Positions 10,851-20,848 of a DNA stretch of 64,000 bases are shown here, one piece after another. Each line of letters begins with the position of its first letter. Within the stretch, counting starts at the first letter, position 1. The notes under the pieces are model-generated. The model was not told the DNA's origin, did not search any database, and saw only the letters and a list, made by a program, of their open reading frames with translations. This stretch comes from Abelmoschus esculentus. Taxonomy: Eukaryota > Streptophyta > Magnoliopsida > Malvales > Malvaceae. A program made the position numbers and the translations under genes. The DNA is taken from assembly GCA_035048815.1 (NCBI GenBank), contig JAUCBN010000017.1, positions 4,398,936-4,462,935 of the forward strand. Reading direction: 5' to 3'.

Positions 10851-12799
10851 GTCTTGTTTCTGCTTGTATTTTCAATTTTTTATTTCATTTTTTATTTTTT
10901 TGCATTTTCATTTTTCATTTTTTCATTTTTTTTTCTGTTTTTCCAAAACAATTTTGACTCGCACGTACCATTAGTACAAATATGGAAATGCGAGATCTGT
11001 CTGAAGATCTAATCCTCAACATAACTGTTAGAAAAGCAAGGTTTCAGCAAAATTAACCAACCACCAATGACGTAGGTGACATTGGGAAAAAATTGTTTAT
11101 GGTGCTCCATGATGGGTAGTTAGGACCTGAAAGCAAAATAAAACCTTTGTTAGTTATTGTTTAAAATTTTGGAGTCATTACCTGAAAATTTTGTGTAATT
11201 TTAGCCTTCTCGGGGCCAAATATTGGTCATCATGTTGTTGCCCCCAGATTAAGGTCTTTCAGTCTCTTCTATGGACCTGTTTTTATGTACAAGTAAAATA
11301 TACGTATCAAGAATGTTCTATGCATGTCAAGTCTAAATGCATGATGCAAAATGTCTGAATGCGTGCATGATATGATTTTTTTTCAAAGGATGTCCTTAAT
11401 TTATGCTCGATGCATGTTTAATCTAAGTCTTTAACTTACAATGTATGCAAAATGACTTCAATGTATGCATGAATGCGACATGATTTTTTTTGTCACAAAA
11501 GGGATGCCCAAACTATGCTGGTCTGAGCAATGCTCGGTATAATGATGTCCAAATCTTTTCTTGGATTCGATCATTTTTAGTCAATATTTCATGGAAGTAT
11601 GTTTCAACGTCTTCATCTGAGACTACTTCTGGTTGATCTGAATTTAGCCTTGAATGTATGTCTTTCCTCGTAGGGCTCTTATTATCCCCACGAGTGTGTC
11701 ACGTTGCCCCTCAGTCAGGTTCGCATGTTGGTGCAGTTTATTAGGATGTATAAGTCTGATTCGGTAGCAAAATCTTGAATTTTAAAATTTGTTGAAAAAT
11801 GCCCCTGGTCGTGGAATCTTGTAAAGGCGTGATGTAGATGTAAAGGTCATTTTTTTAAATACCCCCGAACTTAGATTTTGCATGTATTCATTGTGGAGTT
11901 AGATCGACTAGCTTTTGCTTCAGCTGATATTGTTGGCGCGAGACTTCCCCATGATCGATTTCAAAATCTGAAATGTATGCATGTAAATGTAAGATGCATG
12001 TCCTAAATGTGAAGATACTGATTCAAAAATGATTCTTGTGTTCGTTTTTTTAACTCACGAGATTTGCTCATAACTTTGAATGTTGTATTAATATCTAGAA
12101 TGCTAGATTTTCTCCCGATATATTTAAGTTCAGAACCATTCTTGAATCAACACTTCATGCTCGTAAAATGCAAGAATCTAAAATATGTTCATGTTATTTT
12201 ATAATTAATGAAAAATGCATGATTATGATATGTCATGATGCGATCAAAAAGAAAGAAAAGAGTTAGTTCAGATTAAAATAATTGAATAAATTAAAAAACA
12301 ATAAAAAAAAACTGTACATAAGTAGCAAATAAAGGCACTTAAACCTAAAAGGGTTACCGCTAAACGGGTAGAGTTTCAGCTTGATAGCTCTAAGGGGTAG
12401 GCTTCTAGGTCTCACTATATGAGGTTCGGTTCTAGAAGGTACCCGAACAATACTTATTACCCTACTAAGGATAATAAGTATGATTCAGGGGGATACGTTT
12501 CTCTAAGTCTATGCGGAGACATAAATCTCACGAAGACAGAGGGAAAAATATCCCGAAAGCAATTCACCATCCTACACGGAGGCATAACCTCACGAAGGAG
12601 TGGTTTCATGCTCCCACTTACAGGGACAGAGCCCGGGTTGAGAGCTCATGAAATTAGGAGACCTGAAAAAAACAATTAAAAATATTAGTGAATATTTTAA
12701 AATAAATAAAATAAAGGATCACAAAATTAAAATAAATCGAATTTAAATTTCGATCATTAAATAAAATGTAACCGATTTTAGGATCGACTCTTGAAAATA
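10851..12799 (-). other. E1 interior without recognisable coding sequence
   Basis: I searched both strands for zinc-knuckle, DSG/DTG, FxDD and HHCC motifs and saw none. The part next to the primer site (12300-12700) contains the 86-codon plus-strand ORF at 12419-12679, antisense to the element and without similarity I recognise. This stretch probably corresponds to the 5' untranslated leader plus remnants. Confidence 0.6.
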
Positions 12800-12817
12800 T
12801 CCCCAGCGGAGTCGCCA
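12800..12817 (-). other. tRNA-Arg primer binding site of E1
   Basis: On the minus strand TGGCGACTCCGCTGGGGA begins two bases after the LTR end. Its complement matches the 3' end of plant tRNA-Arg (…CCCCAGCGGAGTCG plus CCA). Use of tRNA-Arg is a hallmark of Ogre/TAT Gypsy elements. Confidence 0.8.
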
Positions 12818-12819
12818 GC

Positions 12820-13194
12820 TGTAATCAACGTTTTTGGTCCGGGGAGTCACCACCAATCTTTTCCGGGTGCGATTGGAACACCAAAATCAGGGTCTGCGAA
12901 TCAGAGTTGAGTCTGGGAGTCTGTTACGCGTAAGGAAGGATGAGCACCCATACAATGCCCGAAATCGACACCTGTCGGTTACAAAATATTTTATATGATC
13001 GAAAATATAAACTCAGTATTAAATTTATGATCCCATAATATTTTAACCTACAAAATAAAAATAAGTTAAATAACGAAAATATGATAAAATAATAATAATG
13101 TTAAAACACATAATAATAATAATAATAATAACAAAATGTATAATAATACATATAATAACGATACTAAAAATAATACTAATACTAATAATACTAC

Positions 13195-13234
<40 letters not shown>

Positions 13235-14494
13235 GAAATATATATATTCATATATATATACATTATGCTAATACTATTAAAATGATAACAATAAATAAAT
13301 AAGTAACAATACATAATAAGATTATAGTAACTAAAATAGTTATGATTAAGATTATAATAATGTTAATAGTAACAATAATAACTTAATAATAATATAATGA
13401 TAAAAACTTAATATTATTATTGATATGGACCGATTTGCAAAAGAAATAGACTTGTAAGGTTAAAATATATGAAATAAGGACTAAAATCAAATAATATATA
13501 ATTATAATGCTAAAAAACATGAAATAGGGACCAAAATTGAAGCTGAAGCGAATAGAGAGGCCATGGTAGAAACTCGCAGGAAACACAGGGACTGAGGGTA
13601 TGATTTTTCCTCTTTTACGGTTTAAGCCCCGGTTTGGGTCAGATGGACGGGTTTGGTGCGGGTCTAGACCGTGAAACAGCGCCATTTTGGGCCCGATGAA
13701 CCGGCGCCAAAACGGTGTCGTTTTAGGCTAAATATAAAGACTCCAATGTGTTTTGTTTTGCTATTTTTGCTCCTCCTTCATGAAGCTATTGGTTAGAGTT
13801 TCTTTTGAAGCTCTCAACTCCTGGGAAATCTCCAGCGTCAGACCACCGTCCACGGTCGCACCGGCGGCGGCGCCGCCGTCCTCCAAGGCTAGAAGAGAAA
13901 AAGGTGGAGGCTTTCGAATATGTTTCAACGCGTAGAATATGATTCCGGACTCGATTTTTTGAACTATTGCCTCTAGCAATGTAGATCTACAAAAGATAAG
14001 TCGAATATCTTTTATTCTTTTACCTTTTCTTTCTTTTTTTTACTTTCGATTACTACTCCAATCTCGGTTTTTTGTTTGAATATCTGGATGGTATTTTCTC
14101 TGAGATTGGTTCGAATATTTTTTGATTGAAAAGCTGAAAAAGGGACCTCCCCATTACATGTTCGAATGGGTACTTATACCCATGATTTTACATATAAAAT
14201 ATATATTTTTCTATTTTCAGATCCAAAATCCTTCTTTAATATTTGCAGGTTTGACGAGATGCTTGGACGGTGGGGCGGTGGAGCAGTGCGGCGGCCGACC
14301 ATCTGGGCTAATGGGAGAGCGCGTGTGATTCACGCACGAAGATGAGAGGCTTCCCAAGGCGGCGGCTAGGGTTTGCCGGGTTGATCAGATACTAGGGTTT
14401 AGTTATGTTTAGGGGTTGGGCTTATTTATTTGTAATTGGATCTGGATTTAATAAATTGGATCTGGGTTTCCTATATGTTTAATGGGTTATTACA
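12820..14494 (-). repeat. E1 5' LTR (1.7 kb)
   Basis: Begins TGTAATCAACG and ends GGGTTATTACA on the plus strand. It is nearly identical to 6710-8409. The visible differences are point changes, a shorter TAA tract (13195-13231) and small indels near 14330. Confidence 0.9.
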
Positions 14495-14535
14495 ATTATA
14501 AAATAAAATTTGTCAATACGACGGGATGAAAAATG

Positions 14536-14650
14536 ATGATTCTAAGAAAAACATGCTTTAATATTTATACCAAAATAACTAATGATCATATTTATTCGTA
14601 TAAATCTTAATCTTAAGAAAAACATGCTTTAATATTTATACCAAAACATG
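14536..14650. repeat. Short direct repeat
   Basis: TAAGAAAAACATGCTTTAAT plus ATTTATACCAAAA occurs twice, at about 14543 and 14613, 70 bp apart. Confidence 0.7.
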
Positions 14651-14989
14651 TTTTTTTGCATTTTTTAAAATTCATATTAAATTTCAAATTTTTCAATATT
14701 CTTAATTAAATCTCTCCCTCTTATTCCTCTCAAAATTAAAAAAAATAGTTATACCCCAACATTTAAAAAATTAAAATTAACCCTTCAAATTTTCTAAAAA
14801 TTTTAATATAAATCTATACATTTTAAAAATTTTAAGTTCGCCTCCTCAAACTCTCTCATCAAGTTTCGCAACTATATGGTGTTATGACGGAATAAGTTGG
14901 GTTGAAAGAATCACTCCTATAATTGGTCTCTAGGTACTCAATCTAGCTCAATTCAACAATGAATTATATATCGATGGTAGTTATATGTA

Positions 14990-15545
14990 GGGGTAGGCAA
15001 AAAGCCCGATTATTTGATCTCGGTCTCGGTCCCGAATCCGGTAAGACCCGGTGGATTTTATTTGGTATTGATTTCGGTGAGACCGGGACAGAATCCAAAA
15101 TTTAGGTCCTGGTTCCGGTCCCTGGATCTTGATATTTTAGACCCGGTACCCGGTGAGTACCCAGTAGTACCGGGACCAATACCAAATATCGGATATTGAT
15201 TTTCTTTTGTTTATTTTTCTTATCAAATTTTCTCTTTATGTATGAATATTATGAGTATGACTAGTTTTAAAACTTTCATTTTAAGTCTACACTATTCTAA
15301 TTTTATTATTTAATATTATTATTGGTGGTTAAACTTTTTTTTTCCGATTACTCAAATTTTTTTAAGAATAAATTAATTAACCGGGTACCTAGTATTGGAA
15401 CTAGTACCCACTAGTAACAGGACTGGTTTTAAAATTCAAGACCCGATATGACCGGGACTAGTTTCAATTTTTAGAAATCGGTGATTACCGGGACCGGGAC
15501 CAATATTATTCAAATTGGCTGGGTACCCGGTTCTTAAAACTGATA
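14990..15545. repeat. Dispersed repeat rich in CCGG/GGTACCCGG words
   Basis: A stretch of about 550 bp with repeated ACCCGGT, GACCGGGAC and GGTACCCGGT words at both ends, separated by an AT-rich core at 15190-15370. It looks like a non-coding mobile repeat. I cannot assign a class. ORF 15014-15199 reads through it without similarity. Confidence 0.45.
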
Positions 15546-15680
15546 GCATTGTAAAATTAGAGTGATCAAATTAAGTCAAATCAAAGTATAGATATGAAAT
15601 CCTTAACTAAATATTATAGAGTGACCAAACCCATAATTTGATCAAACAAATAGGGAAACCCTACCAGCCTCGATTTGTGT

Positions 15681-15688
15681 TATATATA
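15681..15688 (+). promoter_or_regulatory. Putative TATA box of NIP5;1
   Basis: TATATATA, followed about 35 bp later by a pyrimidine-rich CATCACTCTAAACTAAGC stretch suitable for a transcription start. It lies about 700 bp upstream of the start codon, giving a leader of about 670 nt. A long leader is also known for Arabidopsis NIP5;1. Confidence 0.5.
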
Positions 15689-15928
15689 CGTGGTGCATTG
15701 CATTTATATTTCTATCCCATCACTCTAAACTAAGCTACCCGGCTCATCTCCCTCATTTCCTCATCCTCTTCTGTAATAATCTACGAACTCTAGCTTGTTT
15801 CTCTTTCGAACAGCAACTTAAAACGATGGTCTGCCATTGTTTCTGAGCTTTCTGTTCTCTTCCACTTGAAGCTGGATCGGTTCGTTTCCACTCTGCCTTA
15901 ACTATACCTTTATAAAAACATATCAAGC

Positions 15929-15934
15929 ATGTAA
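15929..15934 (+). promoter_or_regulatory. AUG-stop minimal uORF 1
   Basis: ATGTAA in context AAGCATGTAAGT. In Arabidopsis NIP5;1 an AUG-UAA in the leader causes boron-dependent ribosome stalling and mRNA decay. The GTAAGT could instead be a splice donor. Confidence 0.6.
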
Positions 15935-16115
15935 GTTTTGTCTTTCCCAGTTCAAATCCTGTTCCAGAAAAAAACCAAAAAAAAAAACTTGTTTTCCAAT
16001 TTCTATGCAAGTTGTTGAAGCTCTTCGTTTATCTATCTAGGTTCCTGTAGTTTTTGATCTGGCTAATTTCATCCACAAGATTCCTTAGCAAAACATTTAT
16101 AAAAAACTGAACAGC

Positions 16116-16121
16116 ATGTAA
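16116..16121 (+). promoter_or_regulatory. AUG-stop minimal uORF 2
   Basis: ATGTAA in context CAGCATGTAACT, downstream of ATTTATAAAAAAC. This copy is followed by CTTTAG rather than a donor-like G, so it is the least likely of the three to be a splice site. Confidence 0.65.
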
Positions 16122-16289
16122 CTTTAGTGTTTACAGATCTTCAATTTCCAAACAAAAAAAAAAAAAAAAAAAAAAAAACGTAGGATCTGTAGTTTATGAT
16201 GTTTCCATAGAATTTGTTCTTGATTCTTACTGGTCGTGGCGGAAATTAGGACAACCGTGTAGCTTCACCTTTATAAAAGCTTAAGAATC

Positions 16290-16295
16290 ATGTAA
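16290..16295 (+). promoter_or_regulatory. AUG-stop minimal uORF 3
   Basis: ATGTAA in context AATCATGTAAGA, 88 nt before the main start codon and downstream of CTTTATAAAAGC. Confidence 0.6.
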
Positions 16296-16382
16296 GAGTT
16301 GTTTCCTAGTAGCTACCTTTGAGTATCAATTCTAAAAAAAAAGAAAAAAAAAGAGAAAAGGTTTGTTTTAGTGAAGAAAAAA

Positions 16383-19300
16383 ATGCCGGAAGAAGAGACT
16401 GCTGCAACGCCGACTGCGTCGGCACCGGCAACGCCTGGGACTCCGGGTGGACCGCTGTTTACGTCGATGAGGGTGGATTCGTTGTCTTATGATCGGAAGT
16501 CAATGCCTCGATGCAAATGCTTTCCGGTGACTGCCCCGACGTGGGGTCAACCTCACACATGCTTCACCGACTTCCCTGTGCCTGACGTCTCTCTTACCCG
16601 AAAGGTGCGCCGCCGCTGTCTTTTTCTCCGTTGATTTGTTTATTCCATTCAAATGGTAATATATTAAGACAGAATTACGTCAACTGTGATAGCATATGGC
16701 CGGTGTTTGCTCTAATTTCCTGCATTATATATGCCGGAACGGGGCCCACTTGAGATTCATTTCTAGCAAACTAAATTACGACTCAATAATCATTATTACT
16801 TAGGGATTCACAATAAGATGCTAGGAATTAGGGTGATTATTTATTTAATTGAGTTAGAATTTTTTTAAATTTAGTTAAAATTTTGAATTAGTTAAATTAA
16901 ATTAAGTTTAACGAATTTTGAATCTAATATATTATTATGGTTATTTTTTATATAAAATTTGAAATGAATATTTGATAGACTTTTTTTTTAATTATTTACT
17001 TATATGAAAAAAAATGTTTTCATGTACTTAAGCAGGACGAAGCTTCTTTGAGATCTAAAAACCCTCAATAATTAAGTTATAAAATTAAAATATTTAATAA
17101 ATTTTGATTTAATTGTAATAAAGCTCTTATAAAAATAAAAATAAAAATATAAGAGTTTATTAAATATATAATGAAGCAGAGATTGGACTAAAATGAATAA
17201 GCCCATATAATCATTTCTTTAGTTTAATATCAAATTAAGTCCCTATAAATTTAAATATTAGATAAATATTTTAGTTTAATCCTATTCCAAGCTCTATCCC
17301 CGTACTTAAGTATGCAAATTAAATGAAGCTAAAGAATAACTAGGAAAACTACAATATAGATCACTCAATTATGAGTATGATTATATTAGGGTCACCAAAT
17401 TATTAAAAGTTATATTTGGGTTACTCATTTATGGATAAAACCACTCAATTATTGAAGGCTACATTTGAGTCACTCAATTATGAGTAAACTTATGATTGGG
17501 TCACTTTTTATATTTAAAAAAATACATAAATTTGATATTTTTTTTAAATCACTTGTATCCCATTGTTAACATTAAAGTACTTTATTTGAAATCATTAATT
17601 AATCTAATACATGAATTGATAAACTTTTTTAAATGTGATGGATGTTCTAAATATGTGATCCAAATGTAAAATTTATTAATTGGGTGACCCAAATGTAATA
17701 TTATCCATAACTAAATAACTCAAACATAATTTTTAATAACCGGATGACTCAAAATAATTTTATCATGAATTAAATTAATATTTTTTATTGTTTTTGACGC
17801 AACAATTATTCCGTCGTAAATTAAATAAATATTTTTTTAATGTTTTCAATGAAACAATTATCCTGTCACAAATTAAATAGATTTTTTATTATTTCCGATG
17901 AAAAATTATTTTGTCATAAATTAAATATATATTTTTTATTATTTCTGACGGAGTTCTTACTCCATCACCAATTAAAAATGTTTTTTTTATTGAAATCAAG
18001 AAAGCTTCTAGTGGAAATAATAATTTAATCGGTAAATAAATATTTTGTGATAGAATGTTATATTTTCATCGATAAATTATGATGGATTTTGAATTCGTCA
18101 CAATTTTTCCATAGATAAATTGAAATTTTTTTGTAGTGACCCCTATATACCTAAGTATGTTGTTTGTTAATTGAGTTGAATGTATGTATTTATATATGCA
18201 GCTTGGGGCAGAATTTGTGGGGACTTTTATCCTAATCTTTGCGGCAACTGCGGGACCTATAGTGAACCAGAAGTACGACGGAGCCGAGACACTGATCGGA
18301 AATGCCGCATGCGCGGGGCTGGCCGTCATGATAATAATTTTATCGACCGGACACATCTCTGGGGCTCATCTTAACCCTTCCCTCACCATTGCATTCGCTG
18401 CCTGTCGTCATTTCCCTTGGACTCAGGTTCCGGCCTACATAGCGGCTCAAGTTTCGGCTTCCATTTGCGCTTCCTTCGCTCTCAAGGGAGTCTTTCATCC
18501 CTTTATGTCCGGTGGCGTCACCGTCCCCTCGGTCAACCACGGCCAGGCTTTTGCGCTCGAGTTCCTCATTACTTTTAATCTTCTATTTGTCGTCACTGCT
18601 GTCGCCACCGATACTCGCGCTGTAGGTTCCGTCTTTGTGTCGTCAAATATAACGATTTGTCTTAAGAAAGTTAAAGTACTTAAACATGTTTTTATCTTAC
18701 AGGTCGGAGAATTAGCAGGAATAGCTGTTGGGGCAACTGTAATGCTCAACATTCTCGTTGCTGGGTTAGTACCGTTACCAATTTCATTTACTTGTTAACA
18801 TGTCTTAATTCTTTTAATTTCTTATATTTTACCTCTTCCGAAATATGGATACCAACCCTCAATTAATTTAACGTGATAAGATATTAAATCTTTTTAATAA
18901 ATTATAAACTTAATTTCTTATATTATAAACCATTTCTTAATAAAAAAAAAATTAAAGAATGTCAAATGGGTATTAGCAATGGTGGATACAAGGCTATGTT
19001 GGGGGTAGATATGGGTTCTCCAACTTTTTAAATTATATATATTTGATTTTAAATTTTTATAAATTAATCCATCAATTTTTTAATCTTATTATGTTGGCTT
19101 ACCTTAAATTCTTAAAATGATACGTGCGTTTATTTTAAAATAAATATCATTTTTTTCTACTCCAATTATATTTATTTTAAGTTTAAATTTACATCACCTC
19201 TTTATTTAATTAGATATCTTCACATGTCTTCTAAAATTATTATAATAATAAAGTAGCTTGTAAAAGGTCAAAATAAAAACAATTTAGATAAAATAAATAA

Positions 19301-19530
19301 TTAGTATAAATTAGTGTTTGACCTTGTCTTGCAGGCCAAGTAGTGGTGGTTCAATGAATCCGGTGAGGACATTGGGGCCAGCAGTGGCAGCAGGAAACTA
19401 CAAGGCACTGTGGATTTACTTGATAGCTCCCACGCTAGGCGCGGTGATCGGTTCCGCCACCTACACTCTAGTGAAGCTCCGTGACGATGAGGTGGAACCA
19501 CCGCGCCAGGTGAGGAGTTTCCGACGCTAG
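16383..19530 (+). CDS. NIP5;1: NIP5;1-type boric acid channel (aquaporin family), four exons
   Basis: Exons: 16383-16604, 18202-18621, 18703-18764, 19335-19530; all introns are GT-AG. The product has 299 aa, close to the roughly 304 aa of Arabidopsis NIP5;1. The family imports boric acid (and other small uncharged solutes) across the plasma membrane, mainly in roots. Visible features: an N-terminal TPGTPG repeat at residues 17-22, known in Arabidopsis to support polar membrane placement; a cytosolic RCKCFP segment; six membrane spans from residue 75 on; first pore motif NPS (132-134) and second NPV (243-245) followed by Arg246, as in NIP5;1 rather than the NPA/NPV of NIP6;1; C-terminus VRSFRR. 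ATG 16383 is preferred; the in-frame GTG at 16371 is not a credible start. The leader has three AUG-stop uORFs. No disabling mutation is seen. Confidence 0.96.
17345..17765. mobile_element. Foldback/MITE-like element, copy 2, in NIP5;1 intron 1
   Basis: The left arm (GATCACTCAATTATGAGTAT, TGGGTTACTC) is repeated in inverted form at the right (GGTGACCCAAATGTAAT, CCGGATGACTC). The core (CATTAAAGTACTTTATTTG, AATCATTAATTAATC) is the reverse complement of the core of 5038-5455, so the two copies lie in opposite orientations. Confidence 0.65.
17767..18138. repeat. Tandem AT-rich repeat ending in a CACTA-like terminus
   Basis: About four degenerate units of about 58 bp, each with a T(C/T)CGTC/TGTCA(T/C)AAATTAAAT core and a TATTTTTTATT tail. 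The block ends TTTTTTTGTAGTG at 18138, which on the minus strand is CACTACAAAAAAA, the usual end of dicot CACTA elements. The partner end was not found, so it may be a remnant. Confidence 0.45.
18765..19334 (+). other. NIP5;1 intron 3 (570 bp)
   Basis: Splits a Gly codon (GG|G) just before the second pore loop. Donor GTTAGT, acceptor TTGCAG. AT-rich, nothing else recognised. Intron 2 is 18622-18702 (81 bp). Confidence 0.9.
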
Positions 19531-19819
19531 CCAATCGTACCACCCTGAATAACCATAGTACCAATGTGGGGAAAGTTTCACATTTTCTTCTACATGTCTG
19601 TCTGAGTGAAATGAGTGTTGGTTTGTTTTGTTTGCTTGTTTGCTTGAAGTAATAGGGTTTGTGAATAATAGGCGATGGGACCTTAAGTCCACGGCCTACA
19701 GTGCTTGGGTTGAATTATGTGTCTCTTTGCTTTGTTTGTTTGTTTTCCTATTCGGACATGACTGTGTTTGGGATCTGCTGTTGTCTGTTTTAATCATGGG
19801 TTTCCTTTGCAATGTCAAT

Positions 19820-19825
19820 AATAAA
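19820..19825 (+). terminator. Poly(A) signal of NIP5;1
   Basis: AATAAA within AATAATAAAAGG, about 290 nt after the stop, preceded by T/G-rich sequence (GTTTGTTTGTTTTCC). Confidence 0.55.
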
Positions 19826-19869
19826 AGGCTTGTGTGATACTGTTGTAATGGTGGTGTTCTAAAGCCTCG

Positions 19870-20290
19870 TTCTCGATGAAAGGATGTAAAAATAAGTAAA
19901 AATAGATAATCAGATGAGTTTTAAGTTGAATATTGTTAGATCGAGATAAATTAGATGTATGTCATTTCAGGTTGATTTAATATTTCAACTCGATTCAGGC
20001 CGGGTGTGGGTCAATTTCAGGCTGGGTTCGTTTTAGATCAGATTCATTTCTGGTCAAGTACAAGTCGGGTTTCAGGTTCATAATAACAAGTTCATTTTGG
20101 GTTCAAGTCAATCGCGTCAAATGCAAGTCGAGTTCGGTTATTACAGTAATATGTCCAACTCGAGTTCGTGTCAATAATAATCGGTTATAAATCGGTTTTG
20201 AATTATCACAACATTGTATTAAACCAAATTATGACCCAAATAGATTTCAATCAAATTTTTAGGTCAAGTCAACTTTTTACGTCCCTACTA
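19870..20290. repeat. Dispersed repeat with TCGGGTT/CAGGCCGGG words
   Basis: Irregular repeats of CTCGATTCAGG, GGTTCGTTTTAG, AAGTCGGGTTTCAGG and GTCGAGTTCGG. No ORF. Similar in style to 2915-3843 but not the same sequence. Class unknown. Confidence 0.4.
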
Positions 20291-20848
20291 GATGAAAATC
20301 AAATCACGTTTCAAGATTCATCAAGTCCATAATTACAGATTAATATGATTTCTGAGTACCCAAAACTTTGGAGGGTTAAAACCTAATTTATCTTCTTTGA
20401 AAAAGAAAATGATAAATTAGGTTTTAACCATCTTAAATTTCAATTTTTATATGTTTTTTCTCCTACTTGAACCGAAAAAATATCGAGTTCTCACTTTCGT
20501 TAATGAATTAATTTAATCTTTAATTGAATTTTTTTATATCAGTTAAACATTTTTCATTGCAGTTGTGTTAATTAAACCTTCAAGAGATTGGGATCATGAC
20601 CCTCAAATTTAGAAAAATTTAAATTTTATTCTTTAAGATTTTTAAAAATTTTAATTTAATCCCTTTAAAATTTTAAAAAAATATATTAAGCTTCAAAGTT
20701 CTAAATATTTTTAACTAAATTTTCTTATAATTTTTTTCAAAAATTATGATTAAAACTCTCTAAATTATTAGCAATTGTAGTTAAGACCTTAAAAATTTTG
20801 AAAACTTTTGTTTTAAGTTCTAAATTTTTTAAAATAACCTCGACCTTG
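20291..20848. other. AT-rich intergenic DNA with a perfect hairpin
   Basis: Apart from the hairpin at 20374-20429, nothing recognised. It has runs of TTTTAAAAATTTT-like low-complexity sequence. Confidence 0.5.
20374..20429. repeat. Perfect 19-bp inverted repeat (hairpin)
   Basis: GGTTAAAACCTAATTTATC (20374-20392) pairs perfectly with GATAAATTAGGTTTTAACC (20411-20429) around an 18-nt loop that can itself pair through TTCTTT/AAAGAA. Confidence 0.9.

Larger units (their letters stand above)
6705..14499 (-). mobile_element. E1: complete non-autonomous Ogre/TAT-like LTR retrotransposon
   Basis: The element spans 6710-14494 and is flanked by the perfect 5-bp duplication ATTAT (6705-6709, 14495-14499). 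It has two long LTRs that differ by roughly 3 percent by eye. A primer site complementary to the 3' end of tRNA-Arg, typical of Ogre/TAT Gypsy elements, adjoins the LTR at 12820 on the minus strand. A purine tract adjoins the LTR ending at 8409. This sets transcription to the minus strand. The 4.4-kb interior has no gag, protease, RT or integrase motif, so it must have moved with proteins supplied by an autonomous relative. The interior holds tandem arrays described separately. Confidence 0.9.
15715..16382 (+). promoter_or_regulatory. NIP5;1 5' leader with repeated modules and several uORFs
   Basis: The inferred transcript leader is CT-rich at first. It then shows three degenerate modules of about 175-185 bp. 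Each contains TTTATAAAA, then 8-12 nt later CATGTAA, and later an A-rich run (15967-15988, 16151-16178, 16334-16359). Modules two and three also share CCTGTAGTTTTTGATCTGG / GATCTGTAGTTTATGATG. Besides the three AUG-stop units there are short uORFs at about 15824 (6 codons), 16003 (11 codons) and 16197 (4 codons). The transcript ends are inferred; a leader intron cannot be excluded. Confidence 0.6.
16605..18201 (+). other. NIP5;1 intron 1 (1,597 bp), transposon-loaded
   Basis: Donor AAG|GTGCGC, acceptor ATGCAG|CTT, phase 0. It contains a foldback element (17345-17765) and a tandem repeat with a CACTA-like end (17767-18138). The rest is AT-rich. Confidence 0.9.

Noticed and set aside
12419..12679. 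86-codon ORF in E1 interior
   Set aside because: Antisense to E1, no recognisable similarity and no supporting signals.
15753..16010. 85-codon minus-strand ORF over the NIP5;1 leader
   Set aside because: Reads through the A-rich leader modules; no protein similarity, opposite to the gene.
16371..16382. Upstream GTG start for NIP5;1
   Set aside because: GTG is not a credible plant start; the ATG at 16383 gives the expected MPEEE-type N-terminus.
18066..18752. Minus-strand ORFs under NIP5;1 exon 2
   Set aside because: Shadows of the conserved aquaporin exon.
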